DNA of 64,000 nucleotides from Streptomyces pyxinae (GCF_024756275.1 NZ_JANUGQ010000003.1:248001-312000), one strand, 5' to 3'; positions 31,656 to 41,437 are shown, counted from the first letter of the stretch. The notes: a model not told the origin generated them from the sequence alone. Numbers and translations: made by a program.

Positions 31656-33250
31656 CCTCCGGGCGCCCGCCCGGGCCCGGCGCGTACGACGCGGAGGGGC
31701 CGGCCGGGCAGCACGGCTCACCCTGGTTCCGGGCGCCGGACCGGTCCGGCGCGACCGGCGGGCCCGGCACCGGACCCTCGGCCGCGGGGGCAGGAGCGGA
31801 CGGATACGGGGCCGACCCGGACGGATACGCAGTCGGCCCGGACGGGTACGGCGGGGCGGATCCGGGGCCGTACGGCGGTTCCGGCTCGCCGGGGGCAGGG
31901 CCGTACGGCCGTACGGTGGGCGGCGGTGAGGCACCCGGCGGCTCCCGGGGCCGCCACGGGGCCCCGCCCCCGGGCGCGTACGGGCGCGGCCCGGCCCCGG
32001 GCCCGTACGGCGGGAGCCCCGGGGCCCCCGGCGGCCCGGCCGGAGCCTGGCCCACCGGGGCCGGCGGAGGGTACGAGGACCCCGGAGCGGCCGGCTGGTA
32101 CGCGCCGCCCGGGAGCGCTCCCGGGGGGCCCGGCCCGGGTGCCGCGCAGCCGCTGCCTCCGGAGCAGGTCCCGCACGCCGTGCGCCCGCTGCCCCGGGAT
32201 CAGGTGCCGGTGCCCCGGGGGCCGAGGCACGGCCGCCCACCCGGCCCGGAGCCGTACCGGGATCGCGGTGGCCCCGGCGGCTCGGGTGGTTCCGGTGCGG
32301 AGGCGCCGTACCCGGGGCCGGTCCGGCAGGACGAGACGATGGCGCTCCGGGCGGCCAGGCCCGGCCACTCGGGCGCCGACGCGGGCGTGCCGCCGGCTCC
32401 CGGGCGCACCGCGGCCGCCGGAGGCCCGGCCGTGCCGCCCGCCGGGGGCCGGGCCGAGCGCCGGCGGGCCGCCCGGGCCCGCGGCCGGCGGCACGGTGCC
32501 GCGCCGGCCGCTCCGGCCCCGGTGGAGAGCGGGCGGCCGCTCACCCGGGTCGAGGCCCGGCGGGCGGCCCGGGCGCGCAAGGACAGCGCCGGGGTGATCG
32601 CCAGCCGGGTCGCCGGCGAGCTGTTCATCACCCTCGGGCTGGTGATGCTGCTCTTCGTCACCTATCAGCTCTGGTGGACCAATGTGCGCGCCGGGCAGCA
32701 GGCCGACCGGGCCAGGAGCCGGATCGAGGACTCCTGGGCGGCGGGCCGGCGGCCGGACGCCTTCGAGCCCGGCCAGGGCTTCGCCATCATGTACATCCCC
32801 AAGCTGGATGTCGTCGTCCCGGTCGCGGAGGGCACCGACAAGGAACAGGTGCTGGACCGGGGGATGGTGGGGCACTACGGCTCCGGCGGGCTGAGGACCG
32901 CGCTCCCCTCGGCGAAGCAGGGCAACTTCGCGGTCGCCGGCCACCGCAACACCCATGGCGAGCCGTTCCGCTACATCAACCGGCTCGTCCCGGGTGACCC
33001 GATCGTGGTGGAGACCCAGGACGCCTACTACACCTATGAGATGACCCGGACGCTCCCTCAGACCCCGCCGTCGAACGTCTCGGTGATCCAGCCGGTCCCG
33101 CCGGGATCGGGGTTCGACGGCCCGGGCCGGTACATCACGCTCACCACGTGCACCCCCGAGTTCACCAGTACCTACCGCATGATCGTGTGGGGCAAGATGG
33201 TCGAGGAACGGCCGCGCAGCAAGGGCAAACCGGACGCGCTCGTCGGCTGA
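31652..33250 (+). CDS. srtE1: Class E sortase with long disordered N-terminus
   Basis: A 532-residue sortase. Class E sortases of Streptomyces anchor LAXTG proteins such as the long chaplins needed for aerial growth. Residues 1-300 are a Gly/Pro/Tyr-rich cytoplasmic tail with an Arg-rich end. A membrane segment (about 319-341, LFITLGLVMLLFVTYQLWW) precedes the sortase fold. The catalytic triad is His431 (VAGHRNTHG), Cys500 (TLTTC) and Arg509 (STYRMIVWG). GTG start overlapping pabA stop. The tail is much longer than the catalytic part requires. The numbering as SrtE1 follows the tandem order in S. coelicolor. Confidence 0.9.
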   Translation: MTSGRPPGPGAYDAEGPAGQHGSPWFRAPDRSGATGGPGTGPSAAGAGADGYGADPDGYAVGPDGYGGADPGPYGGSGSPGAGPYGRTVGGGEAPGGSRGRHGAPPPGAYGRGPAPGPYGGSPGAPGGPAGAWPTGAGGGYEDPGAAGWYAPPGSAPGGPGPGAAQPLPPEQVPHAVRPLPRDQVPVPRGPRHGRPPGPEPYRDRGGPGGSGGSGAEAPYPGPVRQDETMALRAARPGHSGADAGVPPAPGRTAAAGGPAVPPAGGRAERRRAARARGRRHGAAPAAPAPVESGRPLTRVEARRAARARKDSAGVIASRVAGELFITLGLVMLLFVTYQLWWTNVRAGQQADRARSRIEDSWAAGRRPDAFEPGQGFAIMYIPKLDVVVPVAEGTDKEQVLDRGMVGHYGSGGLRTALPSAKQGNFAVAGHRNTHGEPFRYINRLVPGDPIVVETQDAYYTYEMTRTLPQTPPSNVSVIQPVPPGSGFDGPGRYITLTTCTPEFTSTYRMIVWGKMVEERPRSKGKPDALVG

Positions 33251-33273
33251 GACTTCGAGACGGGACAGATCTA

Positions 33274-33951
33274 GTGGTACGTGCGCGCAGCCGGATCGCA
33301 GGCGCGATCAGCGTCTTCGGCGAACTCCTGATCACCGGCGGGGTGCTGATGGGTCTGTTCGTCGTCTACTCGCTCTGGTGGACCAATGTCCTGGCCGACC
33401 GGGAGGCCGACAAGCAGAGCCACTCCGTGCGCGACCGCTGGGCGGCCACCGGGCCCGGCGCGCTGGACACCCGGGACGGCATCGGCTTTCTGCACGTACC
33501 CGCGATGAAGAACGGCGAGGTGCTGGTCAAGCGGGGCACCGGGCCGAAGGTGCTCAACGACGGTGTGGCCGGTTACTACACCGATCCGGTCGCGGCGGCC
33601 CTCCCGGCCGCCGCACGCGGCAATTTCGCGCTCGCCGCCCACCGGGACGGGCACGGCGCCAAGTTCCACAACATCCACAAGCTGAAGAACGGTGACTCGA
33701 TCGTCTTCGAGACCCGGGACCTCTGGTACGTCTACAAGGTCTACAGGACGCTCCCGGAGACGTCGAAGTTCAATGTGGACGTGCTGGACCCGGTGCCCAG
33801 GGAGTCGGGGAAGGCCAAGCCGGGCCGCTACATCACGCTGACCACCTGTACGCCGGTCTACACCTCGGACTACCGGTACATCGTCTGGGGCGAGCTGGAG
33901 CGCACCGAGAAGGTGGACGCCGCCCGTACCCCGCCGGCCGAGCTGCGCTGA
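33274..33951 (+). CDS. srtE2: Class E sortase (second copy)
   Basis: A 225-residue sortase without the long tail. The membrane segment spans about residues 13-35, followed by LWWTNVLADREAD, which matches the first copy. The triad is His123 (ALAAHRDGHG), Cys192 (TLTTC) and Arg201 (SDYRYIVWG). The GTG at 33274 lies 23 bases after the srtE1 stop; the frame running back to 33148 overlaps srtE1 and is rejected. The two copies probably arose by duplication and share chaplin-type substrates; no LAXTG substrate gene lies in this window. Confidence 0.9.
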   Translation: MVRARSRIAGAISVFGELLITGGVLMGLFVVYSLWWTNVLADREADKQSHSVRDRWAATGPGALDTRDGIGFLHVPAMKNGEVLVKRGTGPKVLNDGVAGYYTDPVAAALPAAARGNFALAAHRDGHGAKFHNIHKLKNGDSIVFETRDLWYVYKVYRTLPETSKFNVDVLDPVPRESGKAKPGRYITLTTCTPVYTSDYRYIVWGELERTEKVDAARTPPAELR

Positions 33952-34008
33952 CCGGTCACCGGGCCCGCGCCCGGAGACGGGGCAGGCCGTGTGATGCGGC
34001 GGCGGCAG

Positions 34009-34041
34009 ACGGTACGAGGCGGGAAACGGTACGAGGCGGGA
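34009..34041. repeat. Direct repeat after srtE2
   Basis: Two perfect 16-bp copies of acggtacgaggcggga (34009-34024 and 34026-34041) lie just before the terminator hairpin. Confidence 0.75.
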
Positions 34042-34053
34042 GACGGCACGCGA

Positions 34054-34097
34054 ACGGCCGAGGGCCGGCCCCCGGGTGGGAGCCGGCCCTCGGCCGT
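34054..34097. terminator. Bidirectional terminator between srtE2 and pknB
   Basis: Perfect 16-bp arms (34054-34069 and 34082-34097) with a 12-base loop separate the convergent srtE2 and pknB transcripts. Confidence 0.85.
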
Positions 34098-34191
34098 AGC
34101 GGGCGTCCCGTCAGGACCTCTCAGGATCCGCCGGGGTCCGCCGGGATCCCTCAGGAACCGGCGGATTCACCGCGGGCCCCCCGGAGGTGGC

Positions 34192-36201
34192 TCAGCCGCC
34201 GAAGTTGCCGAAGTTGCCGAGGATCGTACTGCCCTGCTGGTCGTTGCCGCCCTGGTCGTTGCCGTCGCCACCGCCCACCGTGAGCAGGGTGACGGTGTCG
34301 CCCTTCTTGACGTTGGAGCCGGGCGCCGGATTGCTGCCGAGCACCTTGGCGTCGTCCTTGTCGGGCGATCCCGGGGACAGGGCGACGGTGAGGCCGAGCC
34401 CCTCCAGCTGGCCCTTCACCTCCCCGTAGCTCTTCCCCACGATATCGCCGGGCACCTGGACCTGCTCCGGCTGCTGCGGGCCCTTGGAGACCTGGAGCGT
34501 CACCGTGGCGTTCTTGTCCGTACGGGAGTTGGCGGCCGGGTCCTGGCCGACGACCTCGCCCGCGGGCTTGTCGGAGTCGACGTCGGCGCGGGCGACCGTG
34601 AAGCCGAGCGTCTCCAGCTGCGCCTTGGCCGCGTCGTACTGCGTTCCGACCACGGCCGGCACGGTCTGCTGGCTCTTCCGGGCGACCGTGATGGTCACCT
34701 CGGTGCCCTTCTCGGCCTGCGAGTTGCCGCTCGGGTCCTGCTCGACGACGGTGCCCGGGGTCTTGTCGGACTCCACCTTCTTGATCTTGACGTCGAAGCC
34801 CTTCTCGCGAAGCAGCTTCTCGGCGTTCTCCGCGGACTTCTCCGTGACGTCCGGGACCTCGACCTTGGGCGCGCCCTCCGACACGACCACCTGGATGGTC
34901 TCGCCCTTGCCCATGGTGGCGTCGGCGGTCGGCGACTGCGTGCAGATCGAGCCCTTCGGCTGGTCGCAGCGGTCGGTGCCGCTCTGCTGGAGCTTCACCT
35001 CGGCGTTCTCGGCCGACTGCTGCGCCTCCGCCAGCGGCTTGCCGACCAGCTGCGGCACCGTCACCGTGTCCGCGGCGCCGTCGTTGCCCTTGACGAGCGT
35101 CCAGCCGATGAGCACCGCGCCGACCAGCACCAGGACGCCCGCGAGCACCAGCAGCACGGTGGAGAGGCTGGACTTCCGCTGGTTCTTCTGGCGCCGGTGG
35201 GGCGACCGGTCGTCGTAGCCGTAGCCCCCGTCGTCCGGGTTCATCGGCGGCAGCATCGACGTCTGGTCGGCCGGTCCGGTCTGCCGGAACGCGGTGGTCG
35301 CCTGCTCGTCGTGGGGGTAGCCGTAGCCGGCGCCGGAGAGCGCCGCGGTGGCGGCCACCGGCTGGCCCTCCAGGCACGCCTCGATGTCGGCACGCATCTC
35401 GTCGGCCGACTGATAGCGGTAGTCCGGGTCCTTGACCAGCGCCTTGAGGACGATGGCGTCCATCTCGGGCGTGATCTCGGGGTCGAAGGTGCTGGGCGGC
35501 TGCGGTTCCTCGCGTACGTGCTGGTACGCCACGGCCACGGGCGAGTCGCCGACGAACGGCGGCCGGACGGTCAGCAGCTCGTACAGCAGGCAGCCGGTGG
35601 AGTAGAGGTCCGAGCGGGCGTCGACCTGCTCGCCCTTGGCCTGCTCGGGCGAGAGGTACTGGGCGGTGCCGATGACGGCGGCCGTCTGGGTCATGGTCAT
35701 GCCCGCGTCGCCCATGGCCCGGGCGATGCCGAAGTCCATGACCTTGACCTGGCCGGTGCGGGTCAGCATGACGTTGGCGGGCTTGATGTCCCGGTGGACG
35801 ATGCCGGCCCGGTGCGAGTACTCCAGGGCCTGGAGGATGCCGACCGTCATCTCCAGCGTGCGCTCGGGAAGCAGCTTGCGGCCCGAGTGCAGCAGCTCAC
35901 GGAGGGTGGACCCGTCGACGTACTCCATCACGATGTACGGGATGGAGATGTTGTCGACGTAGTCCTCGCCCGTGTCGTACACGGCGACGATCGCCGGGTG
36001 GTTGAGCGAGGCGGCCGACTGGGCCTCACGGCGGAACCGGGCCTGGAAGGACGGGTCACGGGCGAGGTCGGCCCGCAGCGTCTTCACGGCGACGGTGCGG
36101 CCGAGCCGGGTGTCGTGGGCGAGATAGACCTCCGCCATGCCACCGCGGCCGAGCACCGAGCCCAGCTCGTACCGGCCGCCGAGGCGACGCGGCTCTTCCA
36201 T
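34192..36201 (-). CDS. pknB: PASTA-domain Ser/Thr kinase PknB
   Basis: A 669-residue receptor kinase sensing peptidoglycan fragments or lipid II. The kinase domain is about 11-272: LGRGGMAEVY, Lys40 in VAVKTL, HRDIKPANVM with Asp138, DFGIA (156-160) and GTAQYLSPEQA. A single membrane segment lies at about 347-369. Four extracellular PASTA repeats follow (about 378-642), each opening with a V-P-x-(V/I/L)-V-G-like phrase. The Gly/Asn/Gln-rich C-terminus ends GNFGNFGG. The ATG at 36201 (MEEPRRLGGRYELG) is the family start; the frame back to 36273 is not needed. It is the last gene of the fhaA-fhaB-pstP-rodA-pbpA-pknB cluster. Confidence 0.97.
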   Translation of the reverse strand: MEEPRRLGGRYELGSVLGRGGMAEVYLAHDTRLGRTVAVKTLRADLARDPSFQARFRREAQSAASLNHPAIVAVYDTGEDYVDNISIPYIVMEYVDGSTLRELLHSGRKLLPERTLEMTVGILQALEYSHRAGIVHRDIKPANVMLTRTGQVKVMDFGIARAMGDAGMTMTQTAAVIGTAQYLSPEQAKGEQVDARSDLYSTGCLLYELLTVRPPFVGDSPVAVAYQHVREEPQPPSTFDPEITPEMDAIVLKALVKDPDYRYQSADEMRADIEACLEGQPVAATAALSGAGYGYPHDEQATTAFRQTGPADQTSMLPPMNPDDGGYGYDDRSPHRRQKNQRKSSLSTVLLVLAGVLVLVGAVLIGWTLVKGNDGAADTVTVPQLVGKPLAEAQQSAENAEVKLQQSGTDRCDQPKGSICTQSPTADATMGKGETIQVVVSEGAPKVEVPDVTEKSAENAEKLLREKGFDVKIKKVESDKTPGTVVEQDPSGNSQAEKGTEVTITVARKSQQTVPAVVGTQYDAAKAQLETLGFTVARADVDSDKPAGEVVGQDPAANSRTDKNATVTLQVSKGPQQPEQVQVPGDIVGKSYGEVKGQLEGLGLTVALSPGSPDKDDAKVLGSNPAPGSNVKKGDTVTLLTVGGGDGNDQGGNDQQGSTILGNFGNFGG

Positions 36202-36454
36202 AACTGTTCCAGCCCTCTCCGTCAGTCCCGACCGCACCTCTGTGTGTGGTCCGCCGGTGTGCTGTTCGCGCATACGCTACCGGCCGCGACAAGCCGTGCG
36301 GACCGCGACCGCCGGTCGCCCCCGAGCCGATACCCGACCGGTATACGGCGGGCCCGGGACCGGTTTCCCGGGCGCCGCCGCCGTCCGGAGGCGCCGGAAC
36401 CCGCCCGCGGGCGCCGGGAACCCGTCCGGAGGCGTCCGAAGGTGTCCGGAGCCA

Positions 36455-37915
36455 CTACTTCTTCTCCAGGACGGCCTTCATCACCGCCTTGGCGATCGGT
36501 GCCGCCAGGCCGCCACCGGTGATGTCGTCGCGGCTGGCGTCGCTGTCCTCGACCACGACGGCCACGGCGACCGGGGAGCCGGCGTCGGTCTTCGCGTACG
36601 AGATGAACCAGGCGTAGGGGCGCTTGGCGTTGTTCTCGCCGTGCTGGGCGGTACCGGTCTTGCCGCCGACCTTCACCCCGTCCATGTCCAGCTTGGCGCT
36701 GCCGCCGGTGCCCCGCTCGACGACGCTCTCCATCATCTGCTGGATGAGCTGCGCGTTCTCCTGGGAGACCGGGCGGCTGAGCTCCCGCGGCTCGGTCTTC
36801 TCGATGACGTCCAGGTTGGGTGCGCGCAGCTGGTCGATCATGTACGGCTGCATCAGCTTGCCGTCGTTGGCGATCGCCGCCGTGACCATGGCCATCTGGA
36901 GCGGGGTGGCGGCGGTGTTGAACTGGCCGATGGACGAGAGCGCGTTGCCGCCCCGGTCCATGTTCTTGTCGTACACCGAGGCGTTGGCGCGGACCGGGAC
37001 GAACTGCTCCTTGTTGAAGCCGAACTTCTCCGCCGTCTCCAGCATCTTGTCGCGGGTGACGTCGTCGCCGAGCTTGGCGAAGACCGAGTTGCAGGAGACC
37101 TCCAGCGCCTTGATGAGACTGGCGTGCTCACAGCCGGACGCGTGGTTGACCATCGGCTGGGTGGAGAGCGGGAGGATGTACGGCTCCGGGGTGTCCGTCG
37201 GCGCCTTGATGTCCTGGATCTTGCCGTGCTCCAGGGCGGCCGCGGCGGTGACGACCTTGAAGGTCGAGCCGGGCGGGTACGTCTCGCGCAGCGCCCGGTT
37301 GAGCATCGGCTTGTCCTTGTCCTTGTCCAGCGACTGCCAAGCCTTGGCGTCCTTGTCGCTGTAGCCGGCGAAGGCGGAAGGGTCGTACGAAGGAGTCGAG
37401 GCGAGCGCGAGGATCTTGCCCGTCTGGGGGTCGATCGCCGCGACGGCCCCCTTCTTCTTGCCGAGCCCCTCGAAGGCGGCCCGCTGGGCGGCACTGTTGA
37501 GGGTGGTGACGACGTCGCCGCCCTTCCGCTTCTCCCCGGTGAACATCGCCAGGGTGCGGTCGAAGAAGAGCTGGTCGCTGTTGCCGGTGAGAATGCCGTC
37601 CTGAAGCTTCTCGATCTGGTTGGCGTCGAACGCCTGCGAGGCGTACCCGGTCACCGGTGCCCACATGCGGCCGTCGACATAGGTGCGCTTGTAGCGGTAG
37701 AGCGGGTCCTTGGAGTCGACGGAACCAGTGATCGGCTTGCCGTCCACGATGATGTTGCCGCGCGGTGCCGCGTACCGGGCGATCGTCACACGCTGGTTTT
37801 TCGCGTGAGTGCTGAGTTCCTCCGCCTGGACGTACTGGAGCCAGTTACTGCGCAGCAGCAGCGCGAGAACGAGGAGGCCGCAGAAGACAGCGATCCGGCG
37901 CAGCGGCTTGTTCAT
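36455..37915 (-). CDS. pbpA: Class B penicillin-binding protein PbpA
   Basis: A 486-residue D,D-transpeptidase that cross-links peptidoglycan, normally paired with the SEDS protein encoded upstream. An N-terminal membrane anchor (RIAVFCGLLVLALLLRSNW) precedes the dimerisation region. The transpeptidase motifs are all present: the active serine in GSTFKVVTAAAAL, SCN in EVSCNSVFAKLG, and KTG in GGKTGTAQHG. ATG at 37915 overlaps the rodA stop by 4 bases. In mycobacteria PbpA is controlled by PknB-linked phosphorylation; the same is plausible here from gene order. Confidence 0.97.
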   Translation of the reverse strand: MNKPLRRIAVFCGLLVLALLLRSNWLQYVQAEELSTHAKNQRVTIARYAAPRGNIIVDGKPITGSVDSKDPLYRYKRTYVDGRMWAPVTGYASQAFDANQIEKLQDGILTGNSDQLFFDRTLAMFTGEKRKGGDVVTTLNSAAQRAAFEGLGKKKGAVAAIDPQTGKILALASTPSYDPSAFAGYSDKDAKAWQSLDKDKDKPMLNRALRETYPPGSTFKVVTAAAALEHGKIQDIKAPTDTPEPYILPLSTQPMVNHASGCEHASLIKALEVSCNSVFAKLGDDVTRDKMLETAEKFGFNKEQFVPVRANASVYDKNMDRGGNALSSIGQFNTAATPLQMAMVTAAIANDGKLMQPYMIDQLRAPNLDVIEKTEPRELSRPVSQENAQLIQQMMESVVERGTGGSAKLDMDGVKVGGKTGTAQHGENNAKRPYAWFISYAKTDAGSPVAVAVVVEDSDASRDDITGGGLAAPIAKAVMKAVLEKK

Positions 37916-39321
37916 GGTCGGACCACCTGGGTCAACTCAGCGTCGGGGGACGGGGCGGGGGCGGGGGCGGGACGCCGGGCGGTGTCACTGATGCGGATCA
38001 GAATGCCGATCAGGGCCCAGTTGGCAAGCACGGAGGAGCCACCGTAGGCGACGAACGGCATCGTCATACCGGTCAGCGGGATGAGGCCCATGACACCGCC
38101 TGCCACGACGAAGACCTGAATCGCGAAGGCGCCGGAGAGACCGATGGCCAGCAGCTTGCCGAAGGGGTCCCGGGCGGCCAGGGCGGTGCGTACGCCGCGC
38201 TCCACGATCAGCCCGTAGACGATCAGGAAGGCCATCATTCCGGCCAGGCCGAACTCCTCACCGACCGTGGACAGGATGAAGTCGGAGTTGGCCGCGAAGC
38301 CGATCAGGTCCGAATTGCCCTGACCGAGTCCGGTGCCGAGAACGCCGCCGGAGCCGAAGGACATCAGCGCCTGGGCGGCCTGATCGCTCTGCTGGAGGGT
38401 CGCCTCCGCGAAAGGGTCGAGCCAGAATTCGACGCGCTGCTGGACGTGTGGCTCGAAGGAGGCCACACCCACCGCGCCCGCCGCCGACATCAGCAGGCCG
38501 AACACGATCCAGCTGGTCCGCTCGGTGGCGACGTAGAGCATGACCACGAAGAGGCCGAAGAACAGCAGCGAGGTACCGAGGTCGGTCTCGAAGACGAGCA
38601 CCAGGATCGACATGACCCAAACGGCCAGGATCGGGCCGAGGTCACGGCCTCGTGGCAAGTACAGGCCCATGAAACGACGGCTGGCGAGCGCCAGGGCGTC
38701 CCGCTTCACCATCAGATAGCCGGAGAAGAAGACCGCGATGATGATTTTTGCGAACTCGCCCGGCTGCACGGTGAAAGGGCCGAGCTTGATCCAGATCTTG
38801 GCGCCGTTCACCGCTGGAAAGAACATCGGCAAGATCAGCAGGATCAGCGCCAGAACCATGGAGATGTACGTGTAACGCTGAAGGACACGGTGGTCCTTGA
38901 GCACGATCAGCACGGCTACGAAGAGCGCGATGCCGATCGCGGAGAACATGAGCTGCTTGGGGGCGTCCGCACTGTGTGAGTGGAAGAGCCGCTCGGCTCG
39001 CTGGATCAGCCGCGGCGACTGGTCGAGGCGCCAGATCAGCACCAGGCCGAGGCCGTTGAGCAGGGTGGCCAGGGGCAGCAGCAGGGGGTCCGCGTACTTG
39101 GCGAACTTGCGCACCACGAGGTGGGCCACGCCGGCCATCAGGCCGAGGCCGAGCCCGTATCCGAGCATGCCGGACGGGACCTTGCCGTCCAGGGCGAGGC
39201 CGACATTGAGGTACGCGAACACCGGGATCGCGACGGCGAAGGCGAGCAGCGCCAGCTCGGTGTTGCGGCGGCTCGGTGCGTCGATCGCGCCGATGGTGGT
39301 CGTGTTGGTGACAACGCTCAT
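37912..39321 (-). CDS. rodA: SEDS-family peptidoglycan glycosyltransferase (FtsW/RodA)
   Basis: A 469-residue polytopic protein with about ten membrane segments. SEDS signatures include the early WRLDQSP segment, NGAKIWIKLGPFTVQPGEFAKI split across the family loop, DLGTSLLFFGLF with the catalytic Asp, and GLIPLTGMTMPFVAYGGSS. It polymerises lipid II in partnership with the class B PBP encoded next. FtsW/RodA paralogues are hard to tell apart by eye; the cluster position matches mycobacterial RodA. ATG at 39321; a 27-bp gap separates it from pstP. Confidence 0.95.
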   Translation of the reverse strand: MSVVTNTTTIGAIDAPSRRNTELALLAFAVAIPVFAYLNVGLALDGKVPSGMLGYGLGLGLMAGVAHLVVRKFAKYADPLLLPLATLLNGLGLVLIWRLDQSPRLIQRAERLFHSHSADAPKQLMFSAIGIALFVAVLIVLKDHRVLQRYTYISMVLALILLILPMFFPAVNGAKIWIKLGPFTVQPGEFAKIIIAVFFSGYLMVKRDALALASRRFMGLYLPRGRDLGPILAVWVMSILVLVFETDLGTSLLFFGLFVVMLYVATERTSWIVFGLLMSAAGAVGVASFEPHVQQRVEFWLDPFAEATLQQSDQAAQALMSFGSGGVLGTGLGQGNSDLIGFAANSDFILSTVGEEFGLAGMMAFLIVYGLIVERGVRTALAARDPFGKLLAIGLSGAFAIQVFVVAGGVMGLIPLTGMTMPFVAYGGSSVLANWALIGILIRISDTARRPAPAPAPSPDAELTQVVRP

Positions 39322-39348
39322 GGTGGTGAAAGGCCCCCCTACGGGTCC

Positions 39349-40788
39349 TTACTGCTTACCGCAGTTCGAGGCCACCTTCTGCTCCTCGTCCGAGAGGCTG
39401 GGGCCGGGGGAAGGTGTGGGCTTCTTGCTGGTGGAGCCGGCGGGCGGGCTCGCCTGTCCGGTGGCCGCGAACGCGTCCGCCTGCTTCTTGCAGGCGGACG
39501 CCTGGGTGGCCAGCTCGCGGACCTTGGTCTCCGCCTTGCCGAGACTGCCGCCCGCGATGGTCTCCTCGACCTGCTTGCGCTGGTAGTCCGGGAGGTACTT
39601 GAGTTCGATCTCGGGGTGGTCCTTCTCGACCTTCGAGAGCGACACCCACGCCAGGTCCTGGCTGATACCCCGGTAGAGCGCCACGTGCTCGTCGTTGGCG
39701 CCGACGTAGTACTGCGTCTGCGTCCAGCGGTAGCCGGCGTACAGCCCGCCGCCGGCCACGGCCAGCACCAGGAGCGTGTACAGCGATCTCTTCAGCCACC
39801 TGCGGCCGGCGCGGGGCTTGGTGAAGTCGCCGTCGGCGTACGTCCCGTAGCCGTCGTCGGACGGCATCCCGTCGTACTCCAGCGGCTCGCCGCTGCCGGG
39901 CGGACCGAACCCGCCGGCCGGGGGCGCGGCATGCCGGCCGAGGCCGGAGGCACGGCCCGCGGGGGTCTCCATGGCACCGCCGGTGAGCGCCTGGTTCTGG
40001 TTCTCGGCGACGGCGCCGACGACGACCGGGGTGTCACTGAGCTGCCCCGCCATGGTGTCGCCGCCGTCGACGTCGAGCACATCCGCGATGATCACGGTGA
40101 TGTTGTCCGGGCCGCCGCCGCGCAAGGCGAGCTGGATGAGGTCCTGCACGGTCTCCTGCGGGCGCTGGTAGCCCGCGAGGGTCTCCTCCATCGTCTGGTG
40201 GGAGACCACCCCGGAGAGACCGTCGGAGCAGATCAGATACCGGTCGCCCGGCCGGACCTCGCGGATCGACAGGTCGGGCTCGACATGGTCGCCGCTGCCC
40301 AGGGCGCGCATCAGCAGCGAGCGCTGCGGGTGGGTGGTGGCCTCCTCCTCGGTGATCCGGCCCTCGTCCACCAGCCGCTGCACCCAGGTGTGGTCCTGGG
40401 TGATCTGGGTGAGCGCGCCGTCACGGAGCAGATAGGCGCGGGAGTCGCCGACGTGCACCAGGCCGAGACGCTGGCCGGTCCAGAGCAGGGCGGTCAGCGT
40501 GGTGCCCATGCCCTCCAGCTGCGGGTCCTCCTCGACCATGACCCGGAGTTGCTCGTTGGCGCGCTGCACCGCGGTGCCGAGGGAGGTGAGGAGGTCCGAG
40601 CCGGGAACGTCGTCGTCGAGCGTGACCAGGGTGGAGATCACCTCGGACGAGGCCACCTCGCCGGCGGCCTGGCCGCCCATGCCGTCGGCGATGGCGAGCA
40701 GGCGCGGACCGGCGTACCCGGAGTCCTCGTTGCCCTCGCGGATCATTCCCTTGTGCGACCCGGCGGCGAAGCGCAGTGACAGACTCAT
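39349..40788 (-). CDS. pstP: PP2C-type Ser/Thr phosphatase PstP
   Basis: A 479-residue metal-dependent phosphatase that reverses PknB phosphorylation. The PP2C domain is about residues 5-235: GMIREGNEDSGY, LLAIADGMGGQAAGEVAS, VGDSRAYLLRDG, LICSDGLSGVV and GGGPDNITVIIADV, which provide the acidic metal ligands. A disordered linker follows, then one membrane segment near residue 330 (LYTLLVLAVAGGGLYAGYRW). The extracellular region ends with a Pro/Ser tail. The chosen ATG 40788 (MSLSLRFAAGSHKG) follows GCGAGGTG. A GTG at 40842 is an alternative adding 18 residues. Confidence 0.95.
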   Translation of the reverse strand: MSLSLRFAAGSHKGMIREGNEDSGYAGPRLLAIADGMGGQAAGEVASSEVISTLVTLDDDVPGSDLLTSLGTAVQRANEQLRVMVEEDPQLEGMGTTLTALLWTGQRLGLVHVGDSRAYLLRDGALTQITQDHTWVQRLVDEGRITEEEATTHPQRSLLMRALGSGDHVEPDLSIREVRPGDRYLICSDGLSGVVSHQTMEETLAGYQRPQETVQDLIQLALRGGGPDNITVIIADVLDVDGGDTMAGQLSDTPVVVGAVAENQNQALTGGAMETPAGRASGLGRHAAPPAGGFGPPGSGEPLEYDGMPSDDGYGTYADGDFTKPRAGRRWLKRSLYTLLVLAVAGGGLYAGYRWTQTQYYVGANDEHVALYRGISQDLAWVSLSKVEKDHPEIELKYLPDYQRKQVEETIAGGSLGKAETKVRELATQASACKKQADAFAATGQASPPAGSTSKKPTPSPGPSLSDEEQKVASNCGKQ

Positions 40789-40917
40789 GCGCACCTCGCC
40801 CGTCGGCTCGGGGTACAGCCGCTCCTGAGCCACCCTGCCCACCCTCCGGTCGGGAGCCGGCGCGGATCCCCTTGCTGGCCCGCCGCGGCTCGCTCGCTCC
40901 GCTCGCTCATTGTCGTA

Positions 40918-41427
40918 CTACTTCCGCAGCTCGATGACGGTCTTGCCGATGCGGATCGGCGCGCCCAGCGGAATCGGTGTCGGGGTGGTGAGCCGGGTCC
41001 GGTCGAGATAGGTGCCGTTGGTGGACCCGAGATCCTCGACGATCCACTGGCCGTCACGGTCCGGGTAGATCCTGGCATGCCTGCTGGACGCGTAGTCGTC
41101 GTCCAGCACGATCGTGGAGTCGTGCGCCCGGCCCAGCGTGATGGTCTGGCCCTGGAGGGCGACCGTGGTGCCGGTCAGGGAGCCCTCGGAGACGACCAGC
41201 TTGGTCGGTGCCCCCCGGCGCTGACGGCCGGACTGCTGGCGCTGCTGCGGTGGCGCCGAGGCCCCCCGGGCGGGCTGCTGGGCACGCGGCGCCTCGCGGC
41301 GCGAACCGCGCTGCGTGACCCGCGTCCCGAACAGGTCGCTCCGGATGACCTGGACGGCCACGATGACGAACAGCCACAGTACGGCGAGGAAACCCAACCG
41401 CATGACCGTGAGGGTCAGCTCTGACAT
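40918..41427 (-). CDS. fhaB: FHA-domain membrane protein FhaB (FipA)
   Basis: A 169-residue protein starting MSELTLTVMRLGFLAVLWLF with a membrane segment at about residues 5-28. A basic Gln/Arg-rich linker follows. The phosphothreonine-binding FHA domain spans about 75-168: LGRAHDSTIVLDDDYASSRHARI and DLGSTNGTYLDRTRL carry the conserved G-R, S-R-H and N-G residues. In mycobacteria the homologue bridges FtsZ and FtsQ after PknA phosphorylation. The ATG at 41427 is chosen over the longer frame, which runs into fhaA. It follows fhaA by 10 bases. Confidence 0.95.
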   Translation of the reverse strand: MSELTLTVMRLGFLAVLWLFVIVAVQVIRSDLFGTRVTQRGSRREAPRAQQPARGASAPPQQRQQSGRQRRGAPTKLVVSEGSLTGTTVALQGQTITLGRAHDSTIVLDDDYASSRHARIYPDRDGQWIVEDLGSTNGTYLDRTRLTTPTPIPLGAPIRIGKTVIELRK

Positions 41428-41437
41428 TGCCCCCGCT

